Below the pieces are notes generated by a model. The model ran no database searches. It was not told the DNA's origin and saw only the letters and a list, made by a program, of their open reading frames with translations. DNA of 64,000 bases from Nisaea sediminum (GTDB lineage: Bacteria > Pseudomonadota > Alphaproteobacteria > Thalassobaculales > Thalassobaculaceae), in contig NZ_JACZCQ010000006.1 of the NCBI RefSeq assembly GCF_014904705.1, forward strand, positions 124,001 to 188,000. Direction: 5' to 3'. Below, one piece after another: positions 9,001 to 17,699 of this stretch (within the stretch, counting starts at the first letter, position 1; each line of letters begins with the position of its first letter). The translations under genes were made by a program, and so were the position numbers.

Positions 9001-10627
9001 TCTGCCGGAAGAAATGGTGCAGGCCGCGATATTTCTCCGACAGCACCGCGAGCGGCGTGTCGTCGCCCATCGAGCCGATGGCTTCCTTGCCGCCCTCGGC
9101 CATGGGCTGCAGGATCAGCTCCATATCCTCCAGCGACCAGCCGGACACCACCTGGCGGCGGCGCAGGTCATCACGCTCCAGTCCGGCCTTTTCCTCGTGG
9201 TGGCTCTTGATCAGACCGTCAATCTTGACGCTCTTCTTGATCCACTTGCCGAACGGCTTGGACTTCGCCAGATGCTCCTTCAGTTCGGTATCGTGGTAGA
9301 GCTTGCCGTTGATCAGGTCGACGGCGATCATCTCGCCCGGATCGAGCCGGCCCTTCTCGATGATGTTCTTGTCCTTGATGCGGACCATGCCGGTCTCGGA
9401 GCCGGCGATCAGCAGGCCGTTGGTGGTGACGCTGTAGCGCATCGGGCGCAGGCCGTTGCGGTCCATGCCGCCGAGCACCCAGTGCCCGCCATAGGCGGCG
9501 ATCGCCGCCGGACCGTCCCACGGCTCCATGACCGCGTTGCAATAGGAATAAAGGTCGCGCAGTTCCTGGCTCAGGCTGCCGCCGTCGGCGACCGCTTCCG
9601 GGATCATCATGGTCTTGACCATCGGCAGGGCGCGGCCGGCGCGGACCATGAGCTCGAACACCGCGTCCAGCGCGGCGCTGTCGGAGCTGCCGTCCTGGAT
9701 CACCGGCTTGATGTCCTCGATCTCGTCGCCGAACCGGTCCGCGGCCATCCGCGTCTCGTGGCTGCGCATCCAGTTCCAGCAACCCTTCAGCGTGTTGATC
9801 TCGCCGTTATGGGCCAGCACCCGGAACGGCTGCGCCGCGCGCCAGGCTGGGAAGGTGTTGGTCGAGTAGCGCTGGTGATAGATCGCGAAGTTGGAGATGA
9901 ACCGCTCGTCCAGCAGGTCCGGGAAGAACGCCGTCACCTGCTCGGCAAGGAACATGCCCTTGTAGATGATGGAGCGGCAGGACAGCGAGCAGATATAGAA
10001 GTCGGTGATGTTTTCCGCCAGTGCCGCGCGCTCGATCCGGCGGCGGATCAGGTAGAGATCGCGCTCGAACAGGATCTCGTCCGCCCCGGGCTCGCCGGAG
10101 ACCATGATCTGCTCGATTTCCGGACGGGTCGCGTTCGCCTTCTCGCCGATTACCTCGACATTCACCGGCACCTGGCGCCAGCCGAAGATCTTGTAGCCGC
10201 GCGAGAGGATCTCCTCCTCGACGATGCAGCGGCAGCGCTCCTGCGCCGCGAGGTCGGTACGCGGCAGGAACACCATGCCGACCGCGATCAGGCCGTCATT
10301 CACCGGCTGGCCGGCGCGCTCGACATGTTCGCGGAAGAAGTCCTGCGGAATCTGCAGATGGATGCCCGCGCCATCGCCGGTCTTGCCGTCGGCATCGACC
10401 GCGCCGCGGTGCCAGATCGCCTGCAGCGCCTGAATGCCGGCCTCGACGACATCGCGCCGCGGCGTGCCGTCGATCGAGGCGACGAAGCCAACGCCGCAAT
10501 TCTCGTGCTCGTCCGCCGGGTTGTAGGCATGCGCCTCGGTCAGCCGGGAGAGGTTGGCCTGATACTCGGCAACGAAACGTTCGCCGTCATTCATCGGAAG
10601 GCTCTTGTCCTGCGTCATGTCGGTCAT
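6065..10627 (-). CDS. gltB: Glutamate synthase (NADPH) large subunit
   Basis: A 1520-residue ferredoxin-like large subunit that makes two glutamates from glutamine and 2-oxoglutarate. The N-terminal amidotransferase begins at Cys44 (ENCGVGF) after a 43-residue propeptide that must be removed to expose the nucleophile. A central domain, an FMN-binding synthase domain (~850-1230) and a C-terminal GXGXG beta-helix (~1290-1490) follow. The 3Fe-4S ligands lie in CIMVRQCHSNTCPVGVC (~residue 1142). It lies 8 bases after gltD. An internal ATG at codon 12 (MNDGERF) is an alternative start; neither has a strong SD. Confidence 0.97.
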   Translation of the reverse strand: MTDMTQDKSLPMNDGERFVAEYQANLSRLTEAHAYNPADEHENCGVGFVASIDGTPRRDVVEAGIQALQAIWHRGAVDADGKTGDGAGIHLQIPQDFFREHVERAGQPVNDGLIAVGMVFLPRTDLAAQERCRCIVEEEILSRGYKIFGWRQVPVNVEVIGEKANATRPEIEQIMVSGEPGADEILFERDLYLIRRRIERAALAENITDFYICSLSCRSIIYKGMFLAEQVTAFFPDLLDERFISNFAIYHQRYSTNTFPAWRAAQPFRVLAHNGEINTLKGCWNWMRSHETRMAADRFGDEIEDIKPVIQDGSSDSAALDAVFELMVRAGRALPMVKTMMIPEAVADGGSLSQELRDLYSYCNAVMEPWDGPAAIAAYGGHWVLGGMDRNGLRPMRYSVTTNGLLIAGSETGMVRIKDKNIIEKGRLDPGEMIAVDLINGKLYHDTELKEHLAKSKPFGKWIKKSVKIDGLIKSHHEEKAGLERDDLRRRQVVSGWSLEDMELILQPMAEGGKEAIGSMGDDTPLAVLSEKYRGLHHFFRQNFSQVTNPPIDSLRERRVMTLRTRLGNLGNILEETEEQCEHLLLESPVLSNAEFQAMRDYMGDTAEEIDCTFDVDGGESALAEAISRIQREAEDAVRGGCTHVILSDKEISAKRAAIPMILATGAVHSYLVRQQLRTFTSVNVRTGECLDVHYFCVLIGVGATTVNAYLAQEAIADRHARGLFGDKTLDACVASYRKAIQDGILKVMSKMGISVLSSYRGGYNFESVGLSRSLVARFFPGMSSRISGLGLGGIQKKALEQHRKAFDDTVVTLPVGGLYRFRRQGERHAFDGPMMHTLQHAVATDSYHLYKKYAAEIYAQKPINLRDLLGFKPTGEEVALEDVSSITEIRKRLVAPGISLGALSPEAHETLSIAMNRIGAKSDSGEGGEDPARFKPRANGDNPSSAIKQVASGRFGVTAEYLNNCREIEIKVAQGAKPGEGGQLPGIKVNAMIAKLRHSTEGVTLISPPPHHDIYSIEDLAQLIYDLKQINPEARVCVKLVASSGIGTIAAGVAKAKADTILISGHGGGTGASPQTSIKYAGIPWEMGLSEVHQVLTLNRLRHKVALRVDGGFRTGRDVVIAAILGAEEFGIGTASLVAMGCIMVRQCHSNTCPVGVCTQDQSLRAKFDGTPEKVVNLFSFIAEEVREILAELGVRSLEEVIGRTDLLHQVSRGDPSLDDLDLNPILVRADSGGLPVMNAVEGRNEVPETLDAQMIKDAQPALEGGEKMQLTYNIANTLRAIGTKLSSRITRKYGMTGLQPGHITVRLRGSAGQSLGAFAVQGLKLEVFGDANDYVGKGLSGGTIVIRQMTAAQFPSNENTIVGNTVLYGATAGQLFAAGQAGERFAVRNSGAEAVVEGCGSNGCEYMTGGTAVLLGPVGENFGAGMTGGMAFVYDSDGSFERNVNPETVLWQRIETDYWEAALKRLVQEHVEQTQSRFAERLLINWSQEVGTFWQVVPKEMVARLQQPLSYSSREKRA

Positions 10628-10635
10628 CCCCGGCT

Positions 10636-12078
10636 TCAGGAGGCGAGATCGAGCGCGGCCGTGGCCTTCCGCTCGATAAAGGCGTGGATCTGGTCGGCAA
10701 CGTCGCGGCCGTCGCGCACCGCCCAGACGACGAGCGAGGCGCCGCGGACGATGTCGCCGGCGGCGAAGACGCCGTCGATGCTGGTCATCATGGTGGTGAA
10801 GTCGACCGAGAGCGTGCCCCAGCGGGAGACCTTGAGGTCCTTCTCACCGAACATCTCCGGCAGGTCCTCCGGATCGAAACCGAGCGCCAGGATCGCCATG
10901 TCGGCCGGGATCGTGAAGCTGCTGTCCTCGACCACCTGCGGTGCCTGCCGTCCGGTCGCGTCCGGCACGCCGAGATGGATGCGGTGGCAGCGCACGCCGT
11001 CGATCACCCCGTCGCCGGTGAAGGCCTCGGGGGCGGCCAGCCAGATGAACTCGACGCCCTCTTCCTCGGCGTTCTGCACCTCGCGCTGCGAGCCCGGCAT
11101 GTTCGCCTTGTCGCGGCGATAGACGCATTTCACCGACTTCGCGCCCTGGCGGATCGCGGTCCGCACGCAGTCCATCGCGGTATCGCCGCCGCCGATCACG
11201 ACGACGTCCTTGTCCTTGGCGTCGAGGCTGCCGTCCTCGAAGGCGGGAACCTTGTCGCCGAGCCCGACGCGGTTGGAGGCGGTCAGATAGTCGAGCGCCG
11301 CGTTGACGTTGCCGAGGCCGATGCCCGGGCACTTCATGTCGCGCGCCTTGTAGACGCCGGTCGCGATCAGCACCGCATCGTGCTTCTCGCGGAGCTCGGC
11401 AACGGTGACGTCATTGCCGACATCGACGCCGGTATGGAAAGTGATGCCGCTCTCCTCCAAAACCTTCGAGCGGCGCTGCACGACGTCCTTCTCCAGCTTG
11501 AAGTTCGGAATGCCGTAGATCATCAGGCCGCCGATGCGGTCGTAACGGTCGTAGACATGCACCTGGTAGCCGCGCTTGCGGAGCTGTTCCGCCGCCGCGA
11601 GGCCGCCCGGGCCGCCGCCGATGATGCCGACGCTTTCCTTGCGCTCCTGCACCGGCTTGACCGGCTTGACCCAGCCGTTCTCGAAGGCGGTCTCGGTGAT
11701 GTACTTCTCGACGGAGCCGATGGTGACCGAGTCGAAACCCTTCTCGATCACGCAATTGCCCTCGCAGAGACGGTCCTGCGGGCAGATACGGCCACAGATT
11801 TCCGGGAAATTGTTGGTCGCGCTGGAGATCTCGTAAGCCTCCTCCAGGCGTCCCTCGGCCGTCAGCATGAGCCAGTCGGGAATGTTGTTGGAGAGCGGAC
11901 AATGCACCTGGCAATAGGGCACACCGCACTGCGAGCACCGCCCGGCCTGCTCCTGAGCCTGTTCGGTCGCGAACTCGCTGTAGATCTCGCCAAAGTCCTG
12001 GCGCCGCTCCTCCGCCTTGCGTTTCGCGGGCATCCGCTTCGCAGTATGGACGAATTTCAGCATGCGATCGGTGGTCAT
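10636..12078 (-). CDS. gltD: Glutamate synthase (NADPH) small subunit
   Basis: A 480-residue flavoprotein that passes electrons from NADPH through FAD and 4Fe-4S clusters to GltB. The N-terminal cluster region has CSQCGVPYCQVHC (~42-54) and CEGNC (~105). The FAD site is GGGPGGLAAAEQLRKRGY (~152); the NADPH site is VIGGGDTAMDCVRT (~295). It is the first gene of a gltD-gltB-GST operon, an order common in Rhodospirillales. A candidate promoter lies ~100 bases upstream. Confidence 0.97.
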   Translation of the reverse strand: MTTDRMLKFVHTAKRMPAKRKAEERRQDFGEIYSEFATEQAQEQAGRCSQCGVPYCQVHCPLSNNIPDWLMLTAEGRLEEAYEISSATNNFPEICGRICPQDRLCEGNCVIEKGFDSVTIGSVEKYITETAFENGWVKPVKPVQERKESVGIIGGGPGGLAAAEQLRKRGYQVHVYDRYDRIGGLMIYGIPNFKLEKDVVQRRSKVLEESGITFHTGVDVGNDVTVAELREKHDAVLIATGVYKARDMKCPGIGLGNVNAALDYLTASNRVGLGDKVPAFEDGSLDAKDKDVVVIGGGDTAMDCVRTAIRQGAKSVKCVYRRDKANMPGSQREVQNAEEEGVEFIWLAAPEAFTGDGVIDGVRCHRIHLGVPDATGRQAPQVVEDSSFTIPADMAILALGFDPEDLPEMFGEKDLKVSRWGTLSVDFTTMMTSIDGVFAAGDIVRGASLVVWAVRDGRDVADQIHAFIERKATAALDLAS

Positions 12079-12427
12079 TCCACTCTCTCCCTCGGCCTCT
12101 CTGGACCTGTTCCGCTTCGGGTTTCGTCGCCGCCCGGCTTCTCGTTATGACGGCACTTTACCTCATCGGGGAGCGCTTATCTACGGAAAGGAAGCGAAAA
12201 GGTCAATAGTTAGGACTAATTTTTTATCGAGACCCAGTTCACATTGCGCCGCACAACAGTCCGCACGATGCGAGATGAATAAATAGTCTCATATCGGACC
12301 TTTAACGCTTATTCTTTCCCCGCACCGCCGATGTTATAGTCCCGACGGCCATGTCGGGGAGGTCGGGGGGCTCCCGCCGCGGCCCCCAGACAGATTCCCG
12401 CCGACAAGATCTGACCGGAGTCCAAGC
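12079..12427. other. Intergenic region between divergent gltD and uppP
   Basis: A 349-base gap with no gene. The middle (about 12200-12340) is AT-rich relative to its surroundings and should hold both divergent promoters. A sigma-70-like match for gltD is listed separately. No sigma-54 -24/-12 element and no strong hairpin was seen. Confidence 0.5.
12178..12206 (-). promoter_or_regulatory. Candidate sigma-70 promoter of gltD-gltB-GST
   Basis: On the minus strand, TTGACC (12206-12201) is followed after 17 bases by TAGATA (12183-12178), with an AT-rich stretch upstream of the -35. The -35 and spacing are good, the -10 is weak. The start of transcription would be ~90 bases before gltD. Confidence 0.35.
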
Positions 12428-13228
12428 GTGCCGATCCTCCATCTGGCCATCCTCGCTCTCGTGCAGGGGATCACCGAATTCCTGCCGATTTCCTCAAGCG
12501 GGCACCTTGTTCTCGTGCCCTATGTCATGAACTGGACGGATCAGGGGCTGATGCTCGACGTGGCGGTTCATGTCGGCACCCTGCTCGCGGTCATGCTCTA
12601 CGCCTGGCGCGAGATCGTCATGATGCTCGGCGGACTCTGGCGCCTCCTGCGCGGCCGGATCGACCAGGGCACTCGGCTGATGCTGCAGGTCATTCTCGGC
12701 TCGATCCCCGTGGTGGTCGCCGGCTACGTGATCGCCAAATATGCGGGCGGCATGCTCCGCAGCGTCGAGATCATCGGCTGGACAACGCTCGGGTTCGGCA
12801 TCCTTCTCGGCCTAGCCGACCGGGCGGGCATGACAGTCCGCCGGCTCGAACATATGGGCTATGCCAGCGCGCTCGCCATCGGGTTCGCCCAGGTGCTCGC
12901 GCTCATCCCGGGCACCAGCCGTTCCGGCATCACCATGACCATGGCGCGCTTTCTCGGCTTCGAGCGGGCAGATGCAGCGCGCTTCTCGCTGCTGCTCGCG
13001 ATCCCGGCCATCGCCGGCGCGGGGACGCTTTCGGGTATCGAGCTCTGGCAGAGCGGCGACGTCCAGCTTACCCGCGACGCCTTCACCGCGGCCGGCCTCG
13101 CCTTCGTCTCGGCGCTGGTCGCGATCGTACTGATGATGGCCTGGTTGCGCCGTGCCGGTTTCATGCCTTTCGTCGTCTACCGCATTCTGCTCGGCGGAGT
13201 TCTGCTCTATCTGGTTTATGCCGCCTGA
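12428..13228 (+). CDS. uppP: Undecaprenyl-diphosphatase UppP/BacA
   Basis: A 266-residue polytopic membrane enzyme (about 8 spans) that dephosphorylates undecaprenyl diphosphate to recycle the peptidoglycan lipid carrier; it can confer bacitracin resistance. Both family motifs are present: the glutamate-rich QGITEFLPISSSGHLVL (residues 13-29, catalytic Glu17) and PGTSRSGITMTMARFLG (~160-176, catalytic Arg). The start is GTG, preceded by GACCGGAG. It stands alone. Confidence 0.96.
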   Translation: MPILHLAILALVQGITEFLPISSSGHLVLVPYVMNWTDQGLMLDVAVHVGTLLAVMLYAWREIVMMLGGLWRLLRGRIDQGTRLMLQVILGSIPVVVAGYVIAKYAGGMLRSVEIIGWTTLGFGILLGLADRAGMTVRRLEHMGYASALAIGFAQVLALIPGTSRSGITMTMARFLGFERADAARFSLLLAIPAIAGAGTLSGIELWQSGDVQLTRDAFTAAGLAFVSALVAIVLMMAWLRRAGFMPFVVYRILLGGVLLYLVYAA

Positions 13229-13323
13229 CGGACGGCTCTCGTGCCGGATCGGCCATCGACTGAGAGCATTCGGGTTCTTAAAGTTCCGCCACCTATCATG
13301 TGTAATTCCGAAGGAGAGGCCGC

Positions 13324-14175
13324 ATGCGGTTCGCATCATTCACCCTGAACGGCAAGGCGACCTGGGGTCTGGCAAGCGAAAAGGGGCTGCACCCGGTGAC
13401 GGCCGATCTCGCCGCGCGGTTTCCGACCCTGAGGTCGGCGATCGCCGCCGACGCCCTTGCGGAAGTGGGTAACGCACTCGCGGGCACCTCGGCCGCGGTC
13501 TCGATCGACGATGCGGATTACCTTCCCCTCATTCCCGATCCCGACAAGATCCTTTGCATCGGCCTCAATTACGAAGCGCACCGGATCGAGGGCGGCTGGC
13601 CCGTGGTCGAGCATCCGACCATCTTCCTCCGCCTGCCCAACTCGCAGATCGGCCACAACCAGCCGATGATCCGTCCAAAAGTCTCCGAAACGCTGGATTT
13701 CGAGGCCGAGCTCGCGGTCGTGATCGGCAAGGGCGGACGCTACATTTCCGAAGCGGACGCGATGGCCCATGTCGCCGGATATGCCTGTTACAACGAGGGC
13801 AGCGTCCGCGAATGGCAGCGCCACACCCAGCAGTTCACGCCGGGCAAGAACTTCCTCGGCACCGGCGCCTTCGGCCCCTGCCTCGTCACGCCGGACGAGA
13901 TCGACAATCTCGGCGAGCTGGTCATGGAAGCCCGCCTCAACGGCGAGGTCGTGCAGCACACCAAGTTCGACGATCTGATCTTCCCGATCCCGCGCCTGAT
14001 CAACTACATCAGCACCTTCACCGAGCTGGTTCCGGGCGACGTGATCGTCACCGGCACGCCGGGCGGCGTCGGCGGACGGCGCCAGCCGCCGCTCTGGATG
14101 AAGCCGGGCGACGAAATCGTCGTCGAGATCGACAAGATCGGCAAGCTCGTCAACCCGGTGGTCGCGGAGAGCTGA
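13324..14175 (+). CDS. Fumarylacetoacetate hydrolase family protein
   Basis: A 283-residue FAH-fold metal-dependent enzyme. An N-terminal cap region (~1-65) is followed by the catalytic core with ILCIGLNYEAHR, FEAELAVVIGKGGRYI (metal-binding glutamates) and VTGTPGGVGGRRQPP. Relatives cleave or hydrate acylpyruvates (fumarylpyruvate, oxaloacetate and aromatic ring-cleavage products); the substrate here is not determined. The SD GGAGAGG is 4 bases before the ATG. The next gene starts 3 bases after the stop, so the two form an operon. Confidence 0.9.
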   Translation: MRFASFTLNGKATWGLASEKGLHPVTADLAARFPTLRSAIAADALAEVGNALAGTSAAVSIDDADYLPLIPDPDKILCIGLNYEAHRIEGGWPVVEHPTIFLRLPNSQIGHNQPMIRPKVSETLDFEAELAVVIGKGGRYISEADAMAHVAGYACYNEGSVREWQRHTQQFTPGKNFLGTGAFGPCLVTPDEIDNLGELVMEARLNGEVVQHTKFDDLIFPIPRLINYISTFTELVPGDVIVTGTPGGVGGRRQPPLWMKPGDEIVVEIDKIGKLVNPVVAES

Positions 14176-14178
14176 GCC

Positions 14179-15066
14179 TTGGCCACCGTCATCCCCTTCG
14201 ACCGGACCTTCGATCCGCCCTATGGCGTGGTCGAACGGCTCGGTCCGGGGCTGCGGCGGATCGTGGCGCGCAATCCCGGCCCCTTCACCTTCCGGGGCAC
14301 GGCGACCTTCATCGTCGGCGAAGGCGATGTCGCGGTGATCGATCCGGGACCGGATCTTGCCGGTCACATCCCGGCGCTGCTGGACGGCCTAGGGAATGAG
14401 AAGGTCAGCCACATCCTGGTGACGCACACCCATCTCGACCATTCCCCGGCCGCCGCGGAACTGAAGGCGAGGACCGGAGCGCCAACCTACGGCTATGGTC
14501 CGCATGGCAGCGGTCCGGGCGGAATCGAGACCGGGGGAGATCCGGATTTCATCCCGGACGTGCGGATCGGTCACGGTGACGCGATTGAGGGTAAGGACTG
14601 GCGCCTGGAAGCGCTCCACACGCCCGGCCATACCTCGAACCATCTCGCTTTCGCCTGGCCGGAGCGCTCGATCCTGTTTCCGGGCGACCTGGTGATGGGC
14701 TGGTCGACCAGCGTGATCTCCCCTCCGGACGGGCACATGGGGGATTACCTGGAGAGCCTGCGGAAAGTGCTGGGGCGGGACGAAGAGACCTACTGGCCGA
14801 CCCATGGCGGTCCCATCCGCGATCCGAAGCCCTTCGTCGAGGCATTCATCGCCCACCGGAGGGACCGCGAGGAGGAAATCCTCGCCTGCCTCCGGGACGG
14901 GATCGAGACGATTTCGGACATGGTGCCGGTGATCTATGCAGACGTGCCGCCGGCGGTACACGGCGCGGCCGCGCGCTCTCTCCTGGCAGCGCTGATCTAT
15001 CTGGTCGAAACGGGGCAGGTGCAGACCGACGGGCTCCCCGACGAAGAAAGCGCTTATTTCTTATAA
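14179..15066 (+). CDS. MBL-fold metallohydrolase (LACTB2-like)
   Basis: A 295-residue metallo-beta-lactamase-fold hydrolase. The metal motif THTHLDHS (~81-88) and LHTPGHTSNH (~148) bind two metals; the C-terminal ~70 residues match the winged-helix extension of the LACTB2/glyoxalase-like subgroup. The start is TTG at 14179, only 3 bases after the FAH gene stop; conservation begins right after it (VIPFDRTFDPPYGVVERL). Substrate unknown; a thioester or RNA are the known alternatives for this subgroup. Confidence 0.88.
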   Translation: MATVIPFDRTFDPPYGVVERLGPGLRRIVARNPGPFTFRGTATFIVGEGDVAVIDPGPDLAGHIPALLDGLGNEKVSHILVTHTHLDHSPAAAELKARTGAPTYGYGPHGSGPGGIETGGDPDFIPDVRIGHGDAIEGKDWRLEALHTPGHTSNHLAFAWPERSILFPGDLVMGWSTSVISPPDGHMGDYLESLRKVLGRDEETYWPTHGGPIRDPKPFVEAFIAHRRDREEEILACLRDGIETISDMVPVIYADVPPAVHGAAARSLLAALIYLVETGQVQTDGLPDEESAYFL

Positions 15067-15159
15067 GAACTTTTGGCCCCCTGCCGCCTCAGGAATGCTA
15101 GAATTCACAAAATATGCGTGCCGATCATTCGCGCATGCTTCCTCTTTTAGGAGTTCGAT

Positions 15160-16164
15160 TTGCCGAAGGCAGAAGGCCCGGCTGACATCGACGATCGCGA
15201 TGTTGATCGTCACCAGAAAATTCTGGAAGACGTATACGCGGCAGAATGCGCGCGTGATTTCGACCGGGCCGAAGCGGTTCTGAGCACGGCCATACGGCAA
15301 CAAACCAGCGCGGGACATGTCGCTCATTATCTTGGTGAGCTGGCGCTGATCACGCTTGCGCAGGGACGATATGACCAGGCACTTGAGCTGGTCCAGAACC
15401 TGCGGAGCGGCTCGCCCGACCTGATACACGGCTTCCCACTTCTCCATCGCAACCTGGAAGCCTGCCGCGAAATTGCCGCCTTTCTGCGCAGTGGCGAAAT
15501 GATCGCCGAGGTCCCATTTCGCGGACACAAGCTCAATTTCCTCGTCTCAGGGCAGAATAGCGAAATCGAGCATTTTCATGTTCGGGGATTGCTTTACGAG
15601 ACCGAGGAAGTTGACCTGATCCTTCGTTTCCTGAGAGACGGCGACACCCTGCTAGACATCGGCGCCAACGTGGGAAATCACGCTATCGCCTGTGCGGCGG
15701 CAGTACCAGGCGCGAGAATTCACGCTTTCGAACCGGTCCAGAAATGTTGCGAATTTCTGCGCCAGAACGTTGCCTTGAACAGCCTGACAAATATAGAGAT
15801 CTCCGGACTGGGGAGCGCAATCGGCCCGGAAGACGGAGAGGTGCGGATCTTAGAGCGCATCAACCTCGCGAGCAGCAAGTCGACGGAAAATGAGATCGGC
15901 ACTCTTGTCCCGATGCGCGCGCTTCGCGGCCTTTGGCCGGAACGGGTCGACTTCATAAAGATCGATGTGGAAGGACTTGAGGTCAGCATTCTCGAATCCG
16001 TCATTGACCTCGTGCACCGCGACAACACGCGCGTGCTGCTTGAATGCTACAAAGCCACCGTGGAAGCCGATCTGGAAGAGCTCGCCTTCCTGGGCCTCAC
16101 TCCTTTGGCTCAAGTCGAGCGGCAGGCCGTTGTCAACGTTCTCGTTGCGCCCAAATCAGACTAA
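15160..16164 (+). CDS. FkbM family methyltransferase with N-terminal TPR-like region
   Basis: A 334-residue protein. Residues ~25-95 look like TPR helices (LGELALITLAQGRYDQALEL). Residues ~160-315 are an FkbM SAM-methyltransferase: motif I LLDIGANVGNHAI, then IHAFEPV and the FkbM signature FIKIDVEGLEVSILE. Family members O-methylate sugars or natural products. The start is TTG with TAGGAG 6 bases upstream. GC content is visibly lower (stretches near 50%) than in both neighbours, suggesting acquisition. It is transcribed alone and converges with the Nudix gene. Confidence 0.87.
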   Translation: MPKAEGPADIDDRDVDRHQKILEDVYAAECARDFDRAEAVLSTAIRQQTSAGHVAHYLGELALITLAQGRYDQALELVQNLRSGSPDLIHGFPLLHRNLEACREIAAFLRSGEMIAEVPFRGHKLNFLVSGQNSEIEHFHVRGLLYETEEVDLILRFLRDGDTLLDIGANVGNHAIACAAAVPGARIHAFEPVQKCCEFLRQNVALNSLTNIEISGLGSAIGPEDGEVRILERINLASSKSTENEIGTLVPMRALRGLWPERVDFIKIDVEGLEVSILESVIDLVHRDNTRVLLECYKATVEADLEELAFLGLTPLAQVERQAVVNVLVAPKSD

Positions 16165-16188
16165 GAGGCCGATAGCCTTCCTGTGCGG

Positions 16189-16887
16189 TCAGCTATAACG
16201 GATATACGGCGACTCGGTCCGGTAGCTGAAGAACGGATAGGTCTCGCGCGGCGCGAGATTTTCCTCCGCCCGGCGCTTCACTTCGAGCAGCATGAACTCC
16301 GTCACGTCGACGAGCGGCAGCTTGAGGGCTTCGTCCAACGGGAAGAAATCCAGATCGGAGAGTTCGCCGCTGCCGCCGAGCGAGCCGGACATGTGTTCCT
16401 CCCAGGCGAAGAAGAAACGGGCATTGAAGCGGAACTTGCGCTTGGACGGCGTGATGGCATGCCCGACATAGCCGAGCTTACCGAGTTCCGGGGCAAGCCC
16501 CTTGCCGCCGATCTCGGACCATGAGGGATGGGTCGTCGGACCGAGCTCGCCCTGGCCGGCCAGCAGCAGTCCGGTTTCCTCGAAGGCCTCGCGCACGGCC
16601 GCCATCGGGAACCCGCGGGCACGGCTTTCGTCCTTGGAAATGCGTTTGAGATCGTGTGGCTGGAGATCGCTCGCGAAGCCGACCTTGCGGTCCGCGGCAT
16701 CGACTTTTCCGCCGGGGAAGACATAGACGCCGCCGAAGACGGCTTTCTTGCCGCGCCGCCCCATCAGCACATCCAGCCCGTCACCGTTGCGGCGCAGGAC
16801 GATCAGGCTCGCGGAATCTTTCGGGCGGACAGGCTTTTGCCCGGGCTCGACCAGTCCGGGCAGGGTATTCGGCGGGGCGCGTCTCAT
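16189..16887 (-). CDS. Nudix hydrolase
   Basis: A 232-residue protein with a Nudix fold. The start of the box, FPGGKVDAAD, and its catalytic half, AAVREAFEETGLLL (REXXEEXG), are separated by an insertion, as in the larger Nudix subgroup related to NUDT19/CoA-type hydrolases. It should hydrolyse a nucleoside diphosphate-linked substrate with Mg2+; the substrate is unknown. The C-terminus DFFPLDEALKLPLVDVTEFM is typical of the subgroup. Confidence 0.88.
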   Translation of the reverse strand: MRRAPPNTLPGLVEPGQKPVRPKDSASLIVLRRNGDGLDVLMGRRGKKAVFGGVYVFPGGKVDAADRKVGFASDLQPHDLKRISKDESRARGFPMAAVREAFEETGLLLAGQGELGPTTHPSWSEIGGKGLAPELGKLGYVGHAITPSKRKFRFNARFFFAWEEHMSGSLGGSGELSDLDFFPLDEALKLPLVDVTEFMLLEVKRRAEENLAPRETYPFFSYRTESPYIRYS

Positions 16888-16985
16888 GGTTTCTCAAAGA
16901 CTTGGCGGAAAATGATCCACCCAGTCTAGGACGGTTGGAGGCAATCCTCCAAGCTTGATCGCGCCCCCTCGGGCAGGCTTACGCC

Positions 16986-17084
16986 TTAGATGTTGTTCAT
17001 CGCACCGTAGTAGGCGACGTAGGCGATCAGACCGAGAACGCCGGCGCAGGCGAGAATGGTCTGCGGGATGCTGATACGGTTCAT
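16986..17084 (-). CDS. Small single-pass membrane protein, 32 residues
   Basis: The ORF encodes 32 residues with one hydrophobic segment (PQTILACAGVLGLIAYVAYY) and a short polar N-terminus MNRIS. A strong SD, GGAAGGAGC, lies 6 bases before the ATG at 17084, which argues that it is translated. A longer reading from 17192 has no such signal. No family recognised; it could be a small subunit of a membrane complex or a stress-type small membrane protein. Confidence 0.6.
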   Translation of the reverse strand: MNRISIPQTILACAGVLGLIAYVAYYGAMNNI

Positions 17085-17231
17085 GTCGGTGCTCCTTCCA
17101 GGGCATGTAACGACTTTACACTCGTCCATATAGGGGACGAACGGCAGCGCAACATGCACAGATAGTGCAATGCACAATTGCAAGAACGTCATGAGACGCC
17201 AAATCAGAGAGCCATTGCTGACGATTCGATA

Positions 17232-17690
17232 CTAATCGCGGAAACCGTGTAGGCCGCCGGACTCATCCAGAACCATGGTCAGACGGCGCGCCGCGGTGCG
17301 GGCGAGTGACAGAGTCAGTGATTTCCGGCGTGCCGCGTTGAGCCGCGACTCTGACGCCTCCCGCGCGACCACCGCCTCATACTGGTCGGCCAGGATCAGA
17401 CCGCAGAGCGGGTCTTCGGGCAGAAGCTCGCGCGGAAAATCCGGTGTCACCGCAAAATAGAAGCGGTCGCAGAAATCCAGATATTCATGCCATTTCCGGT
17501 CCGCGAGATAGTCCGCCATATCGGACTTCACCTCAACCACGACGATCCCCCCCGAGGGATCGAGCGCCATGACATCGACCCGCCGTCCCGAGCGCAGCGG
17601 CATCTCGGTGACGTGGCTCCAGTTCAGTTCGGTAAAGAGCCGCGAAACGCCGCGGGTCACCTGCTGCGTGATTTCCGGACGCGCCGCCAT
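17232..17690 (-). CDS. mmcB: MmcB family DNA repair protein
   Basis: A 152-residue protein with a PD-(D/E)xK-like nuclease core: RRVDVMAL followed by GGIVVVEVKSDMADY, where Asp, Glu and Lys match the catalytic pattern. It matches MmcB, a protein tied to mitomycin C and DNA-damage tolerance in Caulobacter. The ATG lies 9 bases after the stop of the pentapeptide-repeat gene on the same strand, so the two are probably one transcript. No obvious LexA box (GTTC-N7-GTTC) was seen upstream of the pair. Confidence 0.85.
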   Translation of the reverse strand: MAARPEITQQVTRGVSRLFTELNWSHVTEMPLRSGRRVDVMALDPSGGIVVVEVKSDMADYLADRKWHEYLDFCDRFYFAVTPDFPRELLPEDPLCGLILADQYEAVVAREASESRLNAARRKSLTLSLARTAARRLTMVLDESGGLHGFRD

Positions 17691-17699
17691 GGTCCCCCC

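Noticed and set aside
6212-11122. Very long open frame (1636 codons) antisense to gltB and gltD
   Set aside because: GC-rich coding DNA often leaves the opposite strand open; the product is Arg/His/Asp-rich with no family features, while gltB/gltD are unmistakable.
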